In this document: piece after piece, positions 53,316 through 64,000 of the stretch
Layout: each line of letters starts with the position of its first letter
Numbering within the stretch: the first letter of the stretch is position 1
Origin: Trichaptum fuscoviolaceum
Lineage: Eukaryota; Basidiomycota; Agaricomycetes; Hymenochaetales; Trichaptaceae
Assembly: GCA_910574455.1 (NCBI GenBank)
Contig: CAJSYZ010000007.1
Span: 930,001 to 994,000, forward strand
Length of the DNA stretch: 64,000 bases
Direction of reading: 5' to 3'
The notes under the pieces: model-generated
Seen by the model: only the letters and a program-made list of their open reading frames with translations
What the model was told of the DNA's origin: nothing
The model's database searches: none
Position numbers and translations under genes: made by a program

Positions 53316-54831
53316 CAAAGCATCAGAACTCACTGGCAATCGAATAGATCACTATTAACACATACTCTTTGGTATTGCCAGAAATGCTATGAGCTGGACT
53401 GTATTCAGTTTCTGGGACCGCCGGGCCTTGTTTGATACATTCCCAATCGAAAGATACAAAGGATAGTATTCATTATTGCCAGTTCCAACAGAAACCGTTG
53501 TCTTATCGCTCCCTAAAATGACCGGGACGAACATAGATCCATGGACTGCTTTATCTTCTGCGTAGATCTCGTTCTACATCAAGGATAATAGGTATTTTTT
53601 GTGCAAGTTAATGAGTCATGACTTACAGCCTGTTCCCAAGCAAAATTTCCGGACATGTAATTTCTGAATACTCGTTCTTTGTCATTGATATTATCGGTGT
53701 CCTCCTTTGGCTGAAATTCACGAAACGGGACAAAGTCAAATTCGCCTTCTAAAGCCGGATTATCCACCAAATTTCGGATCACTTCCAAAGGATCCCGATA
53801 CCATACATCATATTCTTTCCTCTTCCATGACTCGATGTTCTCATTTGACGCTTTTTGGCCCTTGTTGTTAGTGTAGAAGTTACTGAAGGATTTCCAAGAT
53901 ACATCACCGACTTTTGTAGTGTCAATGATCTTGTACAAATTTTGTGCATCTCCATCGAGCAGTGTACCAGCTGTATCCAGATCTGAGTCATCGAAGTTGG
54001 GATCTGTCGCGCCCAATTCAACAGATTGTGCGTTCTCCGTGGACTGAATTAGTTGATAAGCCTTCATAATTCCGAGAAGCTTTGTTATGTTGCCAGCAGA
54101 CATTTGCTCTTCGCGATAGAGAAAATCTGCGAGCTCGAAATCTGCTCGGCACGAATAGGGAAACCAGTCATTTGACGCAGGTTCGTTCCGTAAAACGGGC
54201 GGTTTTTCTTTTTCCAAGAAGTTCCCTTCTTCATCGCATGGAGTGGCTGCACGATATTTGGTGTCAGAATGCTACAGCAGACCGGGGATCATACTTAGCG
54301 CGCACCATTTTAATATCTGTGATACACTTTTAAGTTATCATTGTTCTCTTCATAATCTCCAATGTCGGAATCCGAATCAGCAGAAGATAGGTCTTGGTCT
54401 TCAAGTTCGTCATTGCCAGTGACAGCATGGGACAGGTAATCAGGACCGTCTAAATCTTGAAGCAGCTCGTCTCGGCCTATGCTGAGCATTGAGATATCCT
54501 GTGTGAGTATAGAAATGTCGCAGTCGTAACTTGAAGAGTTGCAGCCGCTTTCATCTTCATGTTGGCCCTCCAAATCTGTTGGAAGTTCAGGAGAGCCGGG
54601 AAGAGGTTGAGGTGTCGGAGGTCGGGCGGGTTCATTGGGTGAGGAATCCGAGTCGTAACCACAAGAAGCAGGTCTTATTGCAAATGATGACGGGTGAGCT
54701 GAATATTCATGTCTTGTTCTTGCGGATTGATTCTTGAACCTCCTGCTGCAGCAGGAGAAGGTGCATCGAATAGTCGGGGGGAAAATATCTGTAAGATGAA
54801 CGGGTTTGGGCCTTCGCCGAGTTACCGGCAT
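53316..54831 (-). pseudogene. Plavaka-type transposase, N-terminal part
   Basis: From ATG 54831 the product begins with a C2H2-like finger (CTFSCCSRRFKNQSARTRH), then a Ser/Asp/Glu-rich stretch. An in-frame TAA near 54310 interrupts the part that normally reads Y-H-x-x-x-N-G. After an intron come WFPYSCRADFELADFLYRE, QMSAGNITKLLGIM, KVGDVSWKSFSNFY and EYDVWYRDPLEVI, then a clean intron (53574-53626) to an exon carrying FVPVILGSDKTTVSVGTGNN and EYYPLYLSIGNVSN, the family hallmark. That exon ends at 53366. The next intron (donor GTATGT at 53365) contains chromovirus B. Plavaka transposases belong to fungal cut-and-paste elements. Homology is clear, activity unlikely. Confidence 0.75.
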
Positions 54832-54929
54832 TAGTTCCAGTAACTTGAACAGAGCCTATTGTACGTGAGGCGGCCGGCAGTGCTGACAACAAGTTGAGCT
54901 TGAAGTAGGAACGAGCGCAAATACTAACT

Positions 54930-55410
54930 TGAAGTTGGGTTTAAAGCTGAATGGCACGCTCAGTGGTGACGCCCGCGTAACAACTTGAAGTTAGTAGTAA
55001 TACCGGTAGCCTGAGTTGCCACAGCCTGCCAGTGACTCAGTGGCACCACCGCCAGCCTGAGCCTGAGTACTACTAGTAGTAGTACCAGTAGAACTGTGAT
55101 AGTACTAGTAGTAATAGAGCTAGCCTGAGTATCCGAGTGTCCGAGTCCGAGTCTGAGTCAGGCTCATTCCGAGTCAGCCTAACTTGAAGACTGCCAATCA
55201 TGACTCAGAGTCACTCAGGCTCAGGCTCAGGCAGGCTGCCACTGGCAGTGCCAGCAGTGGCACTGCACTGGCAGTGCGACAAGTTGAAGTGGGCGTAAAT
55301 TTTCCTTGAATAGGCGCCCTCACCTCCAACTTCAACTTCAACTTGCACCTTTGACTCGATTCACCATCAAAACCCATAGCACCTGTCAGTGTGCTCCGAC
55401 TTGAAACACT
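54930..55410. repeat. Word island 6
   Basis: A block of AACTTGAAGTT, CACTGGCAGTG, GCCTGAGCCTGAG, ACTACTAGTAGTAGT and TCCGAGTCCGAGTC words, upstream of ATG 55419 and of the Plavaka start at 54831. Confidence 0.65.
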
Positions 55411-55418
55411 GCACAAGA

Positions 55419-58400
55419 ATGTCAACTCGAAGACAGACGCGGGCTAAGAATAGCGATCAGCACCCGGGAGCCATAGTCAATAAACTCAGAATGTCGAGAT
55501 CCCGGGCTCCTTTTCTCATTTCCCGCACTTTCCCGCCAAGGATCCCGACATGAGCAGACAAACCCGCGGGGAGAATCCCGCCATTGGATTCCCCGCGCGA
55601 AACCTCATTCCCGAATCGCACGATCCCATGCTCACGTGACTTATCCCGCACCACCGTCCCGGCAACCATGCACGCATACACACACTCATTTACGACGACC
55701 CGCCACGGCACACGTACATTCACTTATCAACATACGCTCATTAATCCGTTAGTACCTCAAGAGGACGACCTGCAACAGTCTGGCATACCTAGTCTGGCTA
55801 GTCGCGGCCCCGGACCGGACGCTGACGTCCACGGACAGGCCGTAGCCATCTGGAGAGACGGGATAGACATGCCTAGCAGTGCGGTCGTAGCATGTATCGT
55901 TTGTAGTAGATAGGTGCGCATTGCGCAAGGACACTTAGCGTAGATTAACTATACAGTCTTTACGAAGTAGATAAATAGCTGTAGGCATCGTAAGGAGCAC
56001 CCCACTTTTGACCTCTTGTGGAGTGCTTCCTTAGGTGCGATCTCTCTCTTTTCTCCTGTGTAGTTAGTTGCGCAATACTTACTTGTGGAGTGCTTCCTTA
56101 GGGATCCGCTTACTTGACGTTCAAAGCAGTGAAGAGTCCTAGCTGGCCTTGAGAATCCCGCGACGCGCCTGGATAGAATCCCGCGCGTTTCCCGCCTGAA
56201 TTCCCACGCTCGTTCCCAGTCGCGAATCCAGATTCCCGAACGCGGGTTCTTGTCGCGAATTCCAGTTTCCCGAAACTGTTTCCCGCTACAATTCCCGACG
56301 GTCGTAACATTAGGTCAAAAGTCCTGGCTCACCGCCGCTCGGACTCGACACCCTCACGCTCTTTACTTCTACCCCCGCACCCGTACCGCCGACCCGCGAT
56401 GTCGTCCCACCAGGAATGGGGAGGACTCGCAGACACCTTCGCTTTCCCGTCCCCTAGCTCCTCGATGGAGGAAGACAAACTCCAGCCCATCCTTGATCGC
56501 CTCGACACCCTCGAAAAGCGCTACTCCAAGCTAGTCAACGAACACAATCAGGTCCAGAACACAGTCGCCCAGCTCAAGCACGCCAACCGGGCGTTAGAAG
56601 CCCAAATCGCGAGTCAGCCCGCCTCCCCGTCTGGGGGCGGAGCAGGGCTCAAGATGAAGCTTCCCGACACCTTCGAAGGCGAACGAGCCAAGCTGGAGAA
56701 CTGGATTCACCAGATTAAGCTCTACCTGTTCGGACAACATCCGGACTAGACGAAACCCGCAAGGTCGCATTTGCTCTGATGCTACTGCGGGGGCCGGCGC
56801 AAGACTGGGCACGACCCATTCTAGATCGACTCCAGGACATCCCGACACCGCCAGAAGCCGCCAGCCTGGAGGCCCTGTTCGCCGCCCTTCGCGCCTCTTA
56901 CGGGGAAATCGATGCAGACAAAGCCGCAGCCGACAAGCTGATGCGCCTACGCCAGACAGGAACGGTCGCCGAGTTTGCGTCGCAATTCCGTGCCCTCCAA
57001 GCCCTCACCGGGTGGCCCAAGGATGCAACAACGGATGTCATCTACCTCGACATGTTCCGGAAGGGACTCAAAGACCAGGTTCGCCAGCACATCGCCAGCA
57101 CAGAGGCGAAGGATATGAAATTCGATGCCTACGTCAATTGGGTTTCCGAGACGGACGAGAAGCTAAGGCTCGCACACGCCTATGGACCAGTATCAAAGCC
57201 AGCGGCTACGCCCCGAAGCAATCCCGGCACCACTAGTTCAGCTCCGCGTACGATCCCGACTGCGGGCGCAAGCTCGACGAAGGATCCCAACGCAATGGAG
57301 ATTGACAGGGTGCGCCAGGAGCGCAGGAGTAAGGGACTATGCTACTACTGCGGAGAGAAAGACCATTTGGTGAGCGATTGCCCAACGCGACCGCCATCCC
57401 GAAACCTAAAAGCTACGAAATCCACGTCCCCGTCGAGCCCCTCGCCCCCCGCGCTCCAGTCGTTCGAAGAAACGCTCAAACGTATGGCGGAACAGTACGT
57501 CCAGAATGTGCAGCAGTCCGTGCTACAGAACGCATTCGCCGCCATGACGCCCGCCGCCAAGAACGTTCACAATCCCGAAGCCCCGCCCCCAGCGGATTTT
57601 CAGTAGGGTCGTATTGCTCAGTCGCGCCCTATACGACCCAACCGCCCTTGTGGCCGAAGAACTCTCTTAATAATGGTCCCTTGTATTTAACCATCTCTAC
57701 AATAGACCGTCGTCTTCGACGACATTTGAAGTTCCCGGTACAGGTTAGCGACGGAAAGACGGATGCCTTAGCCACAGTAATGTTAGACAGCGGTGCGTCG
57801 GGAACTTTCATAAATTCCCGCTACGTTTCGCGACACGGACTCCAGACCCGGGACTTGGTAATCCCGATACTTTTGCGCAACGCGGACAATTCCCCGAACG
57901 CGATTGGACGCATCACCAAGGAAGTAGTCCTCAACGTCGAGATGAAGGGACACTTAGAACAGTTGACCATGGCCGTCGCGGATATTGGCGACGACGATAT
58001 TATCATGGGGATCGACTGGTTGCGGCACCATAACCCAACCATTGACTGGACCAACGATGTGGTCGATCTCAACCGCTGCCCGCCCCAGTGTGACAACCAG
58101 CAACGCCTGGTCCCGCTTCCCCGCCTCGCCATAGCAGAAGAAGTCGAGACCCCCTGGGGGCCCGACAGGACCCAGGCCGAATGGGAAGCTGTCCCACCAG
58201 GATTTCGGTACTCAGAAAAATATTGGGACCAGTACCACGACGCTGAATCCTACTTCGTCACGACGGACGACCATTTCGCGTACAAAATTGCCGCCTCGTA
58301 CACCCACTCCCAGGCCATCGCTGAGAAGTCTGCGGTGAAGGAAGGCGAGAAAACCTTCGAAGAACTAGTTCCCCCCGAATTCCATGAGTTTGCCGACGTT

Positions 58401-61400
58401 TTCTCGAAAGTTGAATCCGAAAGGCTTCCACTGCGCAAGCCGTATGACCACGCCATAGATTTAGAACCCGGGAAGGTTCCCCCGTACAGCAAAATCTATC
58501 CGTTGGCCCCGGCCGAACGCGACGCCCTTCGCGAATTCGTTGACGAAAACCTGCGCAAAGGGTACATACGACCTTCGAAATCCCCTGCAGCGGCTCCCGT
58601 CTTCTTTATCAAGAAAAAGGACGGAACCTTGCGCATGGTAGTCGATTACCGACGACTGAACGATATCACGGTCAAGAATCGATACCCGCTTCCCCTCACG
58701 ATGGAACTCGTAGACGCACTGCAAAAGGCGAAGGTTTTCACGACGTTAGATTTGCGATGGGGCTACCACAACGTGCGACTGAAGCAAGGCGACGAGTGGA
58801 AGGCCGCATTTCGGACTCAGGCAGGACATTTCGAACCAACGGTGATGACATTCGGGCTCACGAATGCCCCGGCGACCTTCCAGCATATGATGAACGATAT
58901 CTTCAAAGATCTCATTGGAGTATACGTGATCATCTATCTTGACGACTTGCTAATCTTTTCCGAAGATGAATCGCAGCACGATGAACACGTACGGGAAGTC
59001 CTTAAACGGCTACGCGAAAACGACTTGTTCTGTAAACCCGAAAAGTGCAAATTCAAACAGACTTCCGTCGAGTATCTCGGGATGATTATTTCGCAGGGAA
59101 AGGTGGCGATGGATCCCGCCAAGGTACAGGCGGTCCTCGACTGGCCTACCCCGAAAAAGGTGAAAGACATCCAAGCCTTCCTCGGGTTCGCGAATTTCTA
59201 TCGACGCTTCATTCGGGATTTCTCGCACATCGTCAAACCGCTCACGACGCTGCTGAAGAAGGACGTTCGCTGGGCCTGGACAGAAAACCAGCAGTTCGCT
59301 TTCGACTATCTCAAGCGCATGTTCACGACCGCCCCCGTCCTGATGATGCCAGACATGTCGCGACAATTCATCGTGGAATGCGACGCCTCTGATTTCGCGA
59401 CCGGCGCGGTCTTGTCCCAGGAAGGCGACGACGGGCTGATACATCCGGTCGCCTTTTTCTCGAAATCCCTCAACGATGCGGAACGCAACTACGAGATTTA
59501 TGACAAGGAGCTACTCGCGATTATTAGAGCTCTTGACGAGTGGCGACATTATCTCGAAGGTGCGAGTCATAAACTCGATATCGTGTCTGACCACAAGAAT
59601 CTGCTATATTTCTCTGAATCCCGAACGCTGACGCGACGCCAAGCCCGGTGGAGTCTATTCCTCACTCGCTTCGACTTTACGATTCGCCATCGCCCAGGGC
59701 GACTCGGGGGCAAACCCGACGCCATGTCACGACGCGTCGATCTTCAACCCGAAGGCGAAGACAACACGGGACGGACCCTCTTGACCCCCGAAATGTTTCG
59801 ACTAAAAGCAATTCGTCGGGGAATGACACAGGTACACGGGGATCAGGCCCTCCTACGACGCATTCGTAAGTCAGATCAGTATGAAGACGAACTGGTGGAC
59901 GCAATCGAGTTGGTCAAGTCCAAGGCGCCTCGAGTCCTGACCAAGGAACTTGAGGACTGGAGCACCGAGGAAGGCCTCATCCTGTACCAGGGTAAGGTTT
60001 ACGTCCCGAAAGACGAGACCATTCGCCGGGATGTGGTGAAGACTTACCACGACAGTCTCCCTGCCGGACATCCTGGACGTTGGAAAACGCAACTACTGGT
60101 GGCCCGGGATGTCTAACTTCGTAGAACGATACGTTTCGGGATGCGATACCTGCGCACGCACGAAGAACCGATCCCAACGCCCGGTAGGACTCCTGCAACC
60201 GAACGAAATCCCGCAGGGCCCCTGGCAGGCGATTTCGTGCGATTTCATCACCCAGCTCCCCCGATCTGAGGATTACGACGCAATTTTCGTGGTGGTCGAC
60301 CGTCTCACCAAGCAAGCGCATTTTATCCCGACCACGTCTGACGTTGATGCACCGGAAACTGCGGAACTATTCCTGCAGCACGTCTGGAAGCTGCACGGAA
60401 CCCCCCGCCAGATCATATCCGACCGAGGACCACAGTTTGTCGCGCAGTTCATGAAAGCCCTTTTTTCCCGACTCGGTATCAAGGGTACCACGTCGACTGC
60501 GTATCACCCGCAGACGGATGGGCAAACCGAAAGGGTAAACCAAGAGCTGGAACAATATTTACGGGCTTTCATAGATACACGACAAGAAAACTGGGCCGGA
60601 TTACTCCCAATGGCAGAATTCGCGCACAACACGAAAGCGCACGCGGCAACACGACAATCCCCGTTCGCGCTTGTCTACGGCTACAATCCCGAATTCACGA
60701 TTGCCCCGAGCGACGGCCTGTCCACGGTCCCCGCCGCGGACGCACGACTACAGGAGCTTCAGCAGGCACAGGAAGAGGCAAGAGCGGCTTTGGAGGTTGC
60801 GGCAGAGCGCATGAAGCAGCACTACGATCAGGCCAGGAACGAGGCCCCGCAGTACGCAGTCGGGGATAAAGTATGGCTTGAGGCGACGAACGTTCGGCGA
60901 CCAGGAGCGCGCAAATTATTACCGAAACGACTAGGGCCGTATAAAGTGAAGGCAAAGCTAAGTGACCTCACCTACGAACTCGAACTCCCCGCGTCGCTGA
61001 AGATTCATCCCGTATTTCACGTATCGCTGCTCTCGCCATACCACGAAGACGACATTCCCGGTCGAACGCAACCCCCGCCGCCCCCAGTCGAAGTAGAAGG
61101 AGATCTGGAGTACGAGGTGGAAGAGGTTCTGGATGCTAGAAGGTTTAGACGGAGATTTGAATATTTGGTACGATGGAAGGGATATTCGAGCGCGGAAGAT
61201 ACATGGATTCCCGCAAAGGATATGGGTAATGCAAAGGCTAAAATTCGCAGTTTCTATCGAAAACACCCGGACGCCCCTCGAGAAGTCAACGCTATCGAGC
61301 TCTGTGACCTGAGCAAGATTCAAGCTTGGCGCCCCGGAGTTGCGCCTTTGGAGGGGGGTAATGTCGAGATCCCGGGCTCCTTTTCTCATTTCCCGCACTT

Positions 61401-64000
61401 TCCCGCCAAGGATCCCGACATGAGCAGACAATCCCGCGGGGAGAATCCCGCCATTGGATTCCCCGCGCGAAACCCCTTTCCCGACTCGCACGATCCCCCG
61501 CAAGATCCCCCGCTCACGTGACCTATCCCGCACCACCGTCCCGGCAACCATGCACGCATACACACACTCATTTACGACGACCCGCCACGGCACATGTACA
61601 TTCACTTATCAACATACGCTCATTAATCCGTTAGTACCTCAAGAGGACGACCTGCAACAGTCTGGCATACCTAGTCTGGCTAGTCGCGGCCCCGGACCGG
61701 ACGCTGACGTCCACGGACAGGCCGTAGCCATCTGGAGAGATGGGATAGACATGCCTAGCAGTGCGGTCGTAGCATGTATCGTTTGTAGTAGATAGGTGCG
61801 CATTGCGCAAGGACACTTAGCGTAGATTAACTATACAGTCTTTACGAAGTAGATAAATAGCTGTAGGCATCGTAAGGAGCACCCCACTTTTGACCTCTTG
61901 TGGAGTGCTTCCTTAGGTGCGATCTCTCTCTTTTCTCCTGTGTAGTTAGTTGCGCAATACTTACTTGTGGAGTGCTTCCTTAGGGATCCGCTTACTTGAC
62001 GTTCAAAGCAGTGAAGAGTCCTAGCTGGCCTTGAGAATCCCGCGACGCGCCTGGATAGAATCCCGCGCGTTTCCCGCCTGAATTCCCACGCTCGTTCCCA
62101 GTCGCGAATCCAGATTCCCGAACGCGGGTTCTTGTCGCGAATTCCAGTTTCCCGAAACTGTTTCCCGCTACAATTCCCGACGGTCGTAACACAGAACACG
62201 TCGAACGAAAGAGGAGGTATTGAGGGAGAAAGAAGAGAAGGAGAGAAGGAGAGAAGAGCAGGCCTCAAAGCGTGGTGAGGCATTGAGGGAAAAGGAGGAG
62301 AAGGGAAAACAGAAGGAAGAACGGGCAGCTCTGCGCGAAGCTGCGGCTCAACAAGCCGCGGATGCGAGAGAGAAGAGAAAACTCGATGCGGAACGGAAAC
62401 GGGCAGCAAAAGATCAAGAGGCATCTGAGAAGGTACGCAAAAAGAGAGCTGCAGCAGAGCAACAGGAAACAGCAATACTGGAGACGATGGAGCTTGAGAA
62501 AAAATTGTCGAAGGCTCTTGACACTCGCACCCAGATGGGCTCAACTGCACCTAAGCTGGCTGGCACTGACAAACGAGGGCTAAAAAAACCGAAAGACACT
62601 CCTGAAGCTAGTGAGTCCTTATCTTCAAGACATCGACAGTCGAGTTACGAGATATTGGCATTGCAGGTTCAACGAACGAGGAAAAAGGCAGCTTTTGTGA
62701 AGCTGAAGGCAACGCAAACTTTTATGTTCGTAAGTTGCATTACCTTTACGACTTTAGGTTTCGAAAGATGAACATATTGACTCACGTTATGATGCAGCCA
62801 ATTCCGATGGACCAAATAGAGAGCGCGCAAAAAAGGCGAGGAAAAAGGACAACAGAGGTGCACTTCCTTTCCGTACTCGCGTGCAGGGCGCAAAGGCTTC
62901 AAGTCGTATCATAGGAAGCACTGGCTATCATAGTACGCTTGCAGGACAGGAAAGCAGTCTTTCTGGTGAGGAAACAGACATGATAGACTCGCCCAATACG
63001 TCGAAACGGAACGAAAAGACAAAGCGACCTGTCAGGGCACTTCGCAACACAGATGGATCCACTTTCTTCGGCGGAGAGGGCAGAAATCCTGAGATTGCAG
63101 GGAAGATAGTAGAAGATATTGACTCGTGAGTCTGAAGTCGTACTAGTCAACCGTTGGCATTGTAGTACAAAAGATCAGTTTCAAGTTCAAACAAATTCAA
63201 GTTGATAGTGAGTGTGAAGCTTGATTTAAACTCAGCTACTTGAAGCTTATCATTGTACTAGTACTACTAGTAGCCTGAGTACTACTTACAAATTTGCCAG
63301 TGAATGCGCCCGCCACTGCCAGTGGCAGCCTGAGCGTGCCACGCGTGCAGTGCCACTGGCACTACTAGTACTACTGGCTGGCAGTGACCGTGGCGGCCCG
63401 GGTGCCGTGCCACACTTCTTCAAGATCATCATGCTCCGGAACCCAAACGTTGCAGCTTCTTCACTTATAACGCTCACATCCTTATATTTGTCACAAGTTG
63501 TGAGCCTGGCTGACGCAAGAAAAAATTAGGCTCCCCACCTCGGTGCAAGACGATGCAAACTTTAGTCCTTGGGAGGATGAAGGAGAGACAGTAACCCTCA
63601 CGAGTTTTCAAGGCGTAAAGAATAACTTAGCGAGCGAGCGACAGACGGCACATATTGTTGACTCCGACACTGATAATGTGAGTTGGTTAAAGCATTTACT
63701 AGATTGGCAGATGAAATCTTAATATTTTGATTGTGCGTTTTGTAAGGACACAAGGAGACTTACAATACCGCCCCAAGCCAATGTGAGTGCCGCTTAAAGT
63801 TCAAAGAAATCATTCGATTCACAGCGACTATGCATCGGCCGACTCTCGTGCACAACAATGGCTAAATAACAATGTTTCTGTATTGTAACAGGATGGTGCC
63901 AGCAATAAATCGAAGAAAAGGAAGCTATCCCGCGACACTCTCTCCGAGTTGCAGGCTCATACAACGTTGGTAAGTGGCATCATAATGTCTTGCTTCGTTC
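55419..64000 (+). CDS. Coiled-coil protein gene split by a retrotransposon; 3' end beyond window
   Basis: Removing chromovirus A3 and one copy of its target duplication restores a continuous first exon (55419-55491 plus 62197-62610). All later joins are in phase: 62667-62729, 62798-63125, 63530-63677, 63747-63782, 63892-63969, then a donor GTAAGT at 63970. The protein starts MSTRRQTRAKNSDQHPGAIV and continues NKLRTRRTKEEVLREKEEK, a long Lys/Glu/Arg/Ala coiled coil, then basic and acidic tracts and a nuclear-localisation-like KSKKRKLSR. The TRRT-x-EEV start recalls coiled-coil proteins often found in Agaricomycete repeats, but I cannot name a family. The exon pattern shows it was a real gene when A3 inserted; now its first exon is broken. 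Confidence 0.7.
55492..56309 (+). repeat. 5' LTR of copy A3
   Basis: 818 bp with standard A-family ends; predicted primer ACTTTTGACCT at 56004-56014. Confidence 0.9.
56312..56322 (+). promoter_or_regulatory. Self-primer binding site of copy A3
   Basis: AGGTCAAAAGT, complementary to 56004-56014 in the LTR. Confidence 0.6.
56399..57606 (+). pseudogene. Gag of copy A3, one-base deletion
   Basis: It is nearly identical to the A2 gag, but one G is missing from the run in CATCCGGACTAG at about 56740-56746, which creates an immediate TAG at 56747-56749. The remainder is open to 57606 in the shifted frame and includes the CCHC knuckle CYYCGEKDHLVSDC. The heptamer GGATTTT is at 57594-57600. Confidence 0.85.
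57607..61521 (+). pseudogene. Pol of copy A3, 17-bp deletion
   Basis: Protease (LDSGASGTFI), reverse transcriptase (YLDDLLIFS) and RNase H are open up to about 60089. There 17 bp present in A1 and A2 are missing between two CG dinucleotides, which shifts the frame before the zinc-binding HHCC region. The following frame is open through an undamaged integrase core (HPQTDGQTERVNQE) and the chromodomain, into the 3' LTR, stopping at 61521. Of the three A copies this has the best integrase. The two halves together cover all domains, with one lesion between them. Confidence 0.85.
61362..62191 (+). repeat. 3' LTR of copy A3
   Basis: 830 bp. It is 12 bp longer than its partner because of an additional CGCAAGATCCCC-type stretch at about 61499, and has several nearby substitutions not present in its own 5' LTR. 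Confidence 0.9.
63126..63529 (+). other. 404-bp intron containing word island 7
   Basis: The donor GTGAGT and acceptor AAATTAG join codon TC|G in phase. The other introns of this gene are 56-109 bp. The excess length at 63175-63420 consists of island words, including the perfect inverted repeats GCCACTGCCAGTGGC (63312-63326) and AGTGCCACTGGCACT (63349-63363). Confidence 0.65.

Larger units (their letters stand above)
55492..62191 (+). mobile_element. Ty3/gypsy chromovirus copy A3
   Basis: A 6700-bp element with target duplication CAGAA (55487-55491, 62192-62196). The 5' LTR is 55492-56309 and the 3' LTR 61362-62191. Both gag and pol carry single disabling lesions. Unlike A1 and A2 it lacks the 16-bp integrase duplication. 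Confidence 0.95.

Overview
The window looks like a transposon-dense accessory region of a basidiomycete fungus, probably an Agaricomycete. Evidence for this: introns of 50-67 bp with GT..AG ends, a Plavaka-type transposase, a MULE-type transposase, pogo/Fot1-like DNA transposons, Ty3/gypsy chromoviruses with C-terminal chromodomains, and fragments of the host genes TFIIB and exportin-2 (CSE1). The species cannot be named from the sequence alone.

Layout. 1-2150 (-): MULE-like transposase gene running off the left edge. 2151-4108: noncoding DNA with hairpin repeats and a TFIIB scrap. 4109-9283: damaged chromovirus copy A1, whose left LTR is inverted. 9284-19522: a mosaic of hairpin-repeat units carrying truncated exportin-2 and TFIIB pieces, around an unidentified multi-exon gene (12783-15455, +) and a partial alpha/beta-hydrolase-like gene (-). 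19887-27388: a pogo-like transposon cut off by chromovirus copy A2. 27825-29286 (-): a multi-pass membrane protein gene. 31703-34055: a complete pogo-like element with TIRs and TA target duplication. 34440-35376 (-): a LINE RNase H remnant. 37776-40799 (-) and 42273-44119 (+): two divergent, intact-looking genes of unknown family separated by 1.47 kb of iterated short words. 44441-54831 (-): a Plavaka transposase pseudogene split by full-length chromovirus B (46994-53315, duplication CAAAG). 55419 to beyond 64000 (+): a multi-exon coiled-coil gene whose first exon is split by chromovirus A3 (55492-62191, duplication CAGAA).

The most unusual signals are: (1) recurring islands built from a small vocabulary of short, near-palindromic words, found between genes, in one 404-bp intron and inside coding sequence; (2) an 11-nt complementarity between the LTR and the primer-binding site in both chromovirus families, with one covarying base pair, which points to self-primed reverse transcription; (3) hairpin-ended repeat units with a covarying stem, associated with captured host-gene fragments; (4) two retrotransposon insertions that can be removed on paper to restore exact splicing or reading frame of the gene they hit.

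All gene models were made by eye from splice sites and reading-frame continuity. No database search was run.
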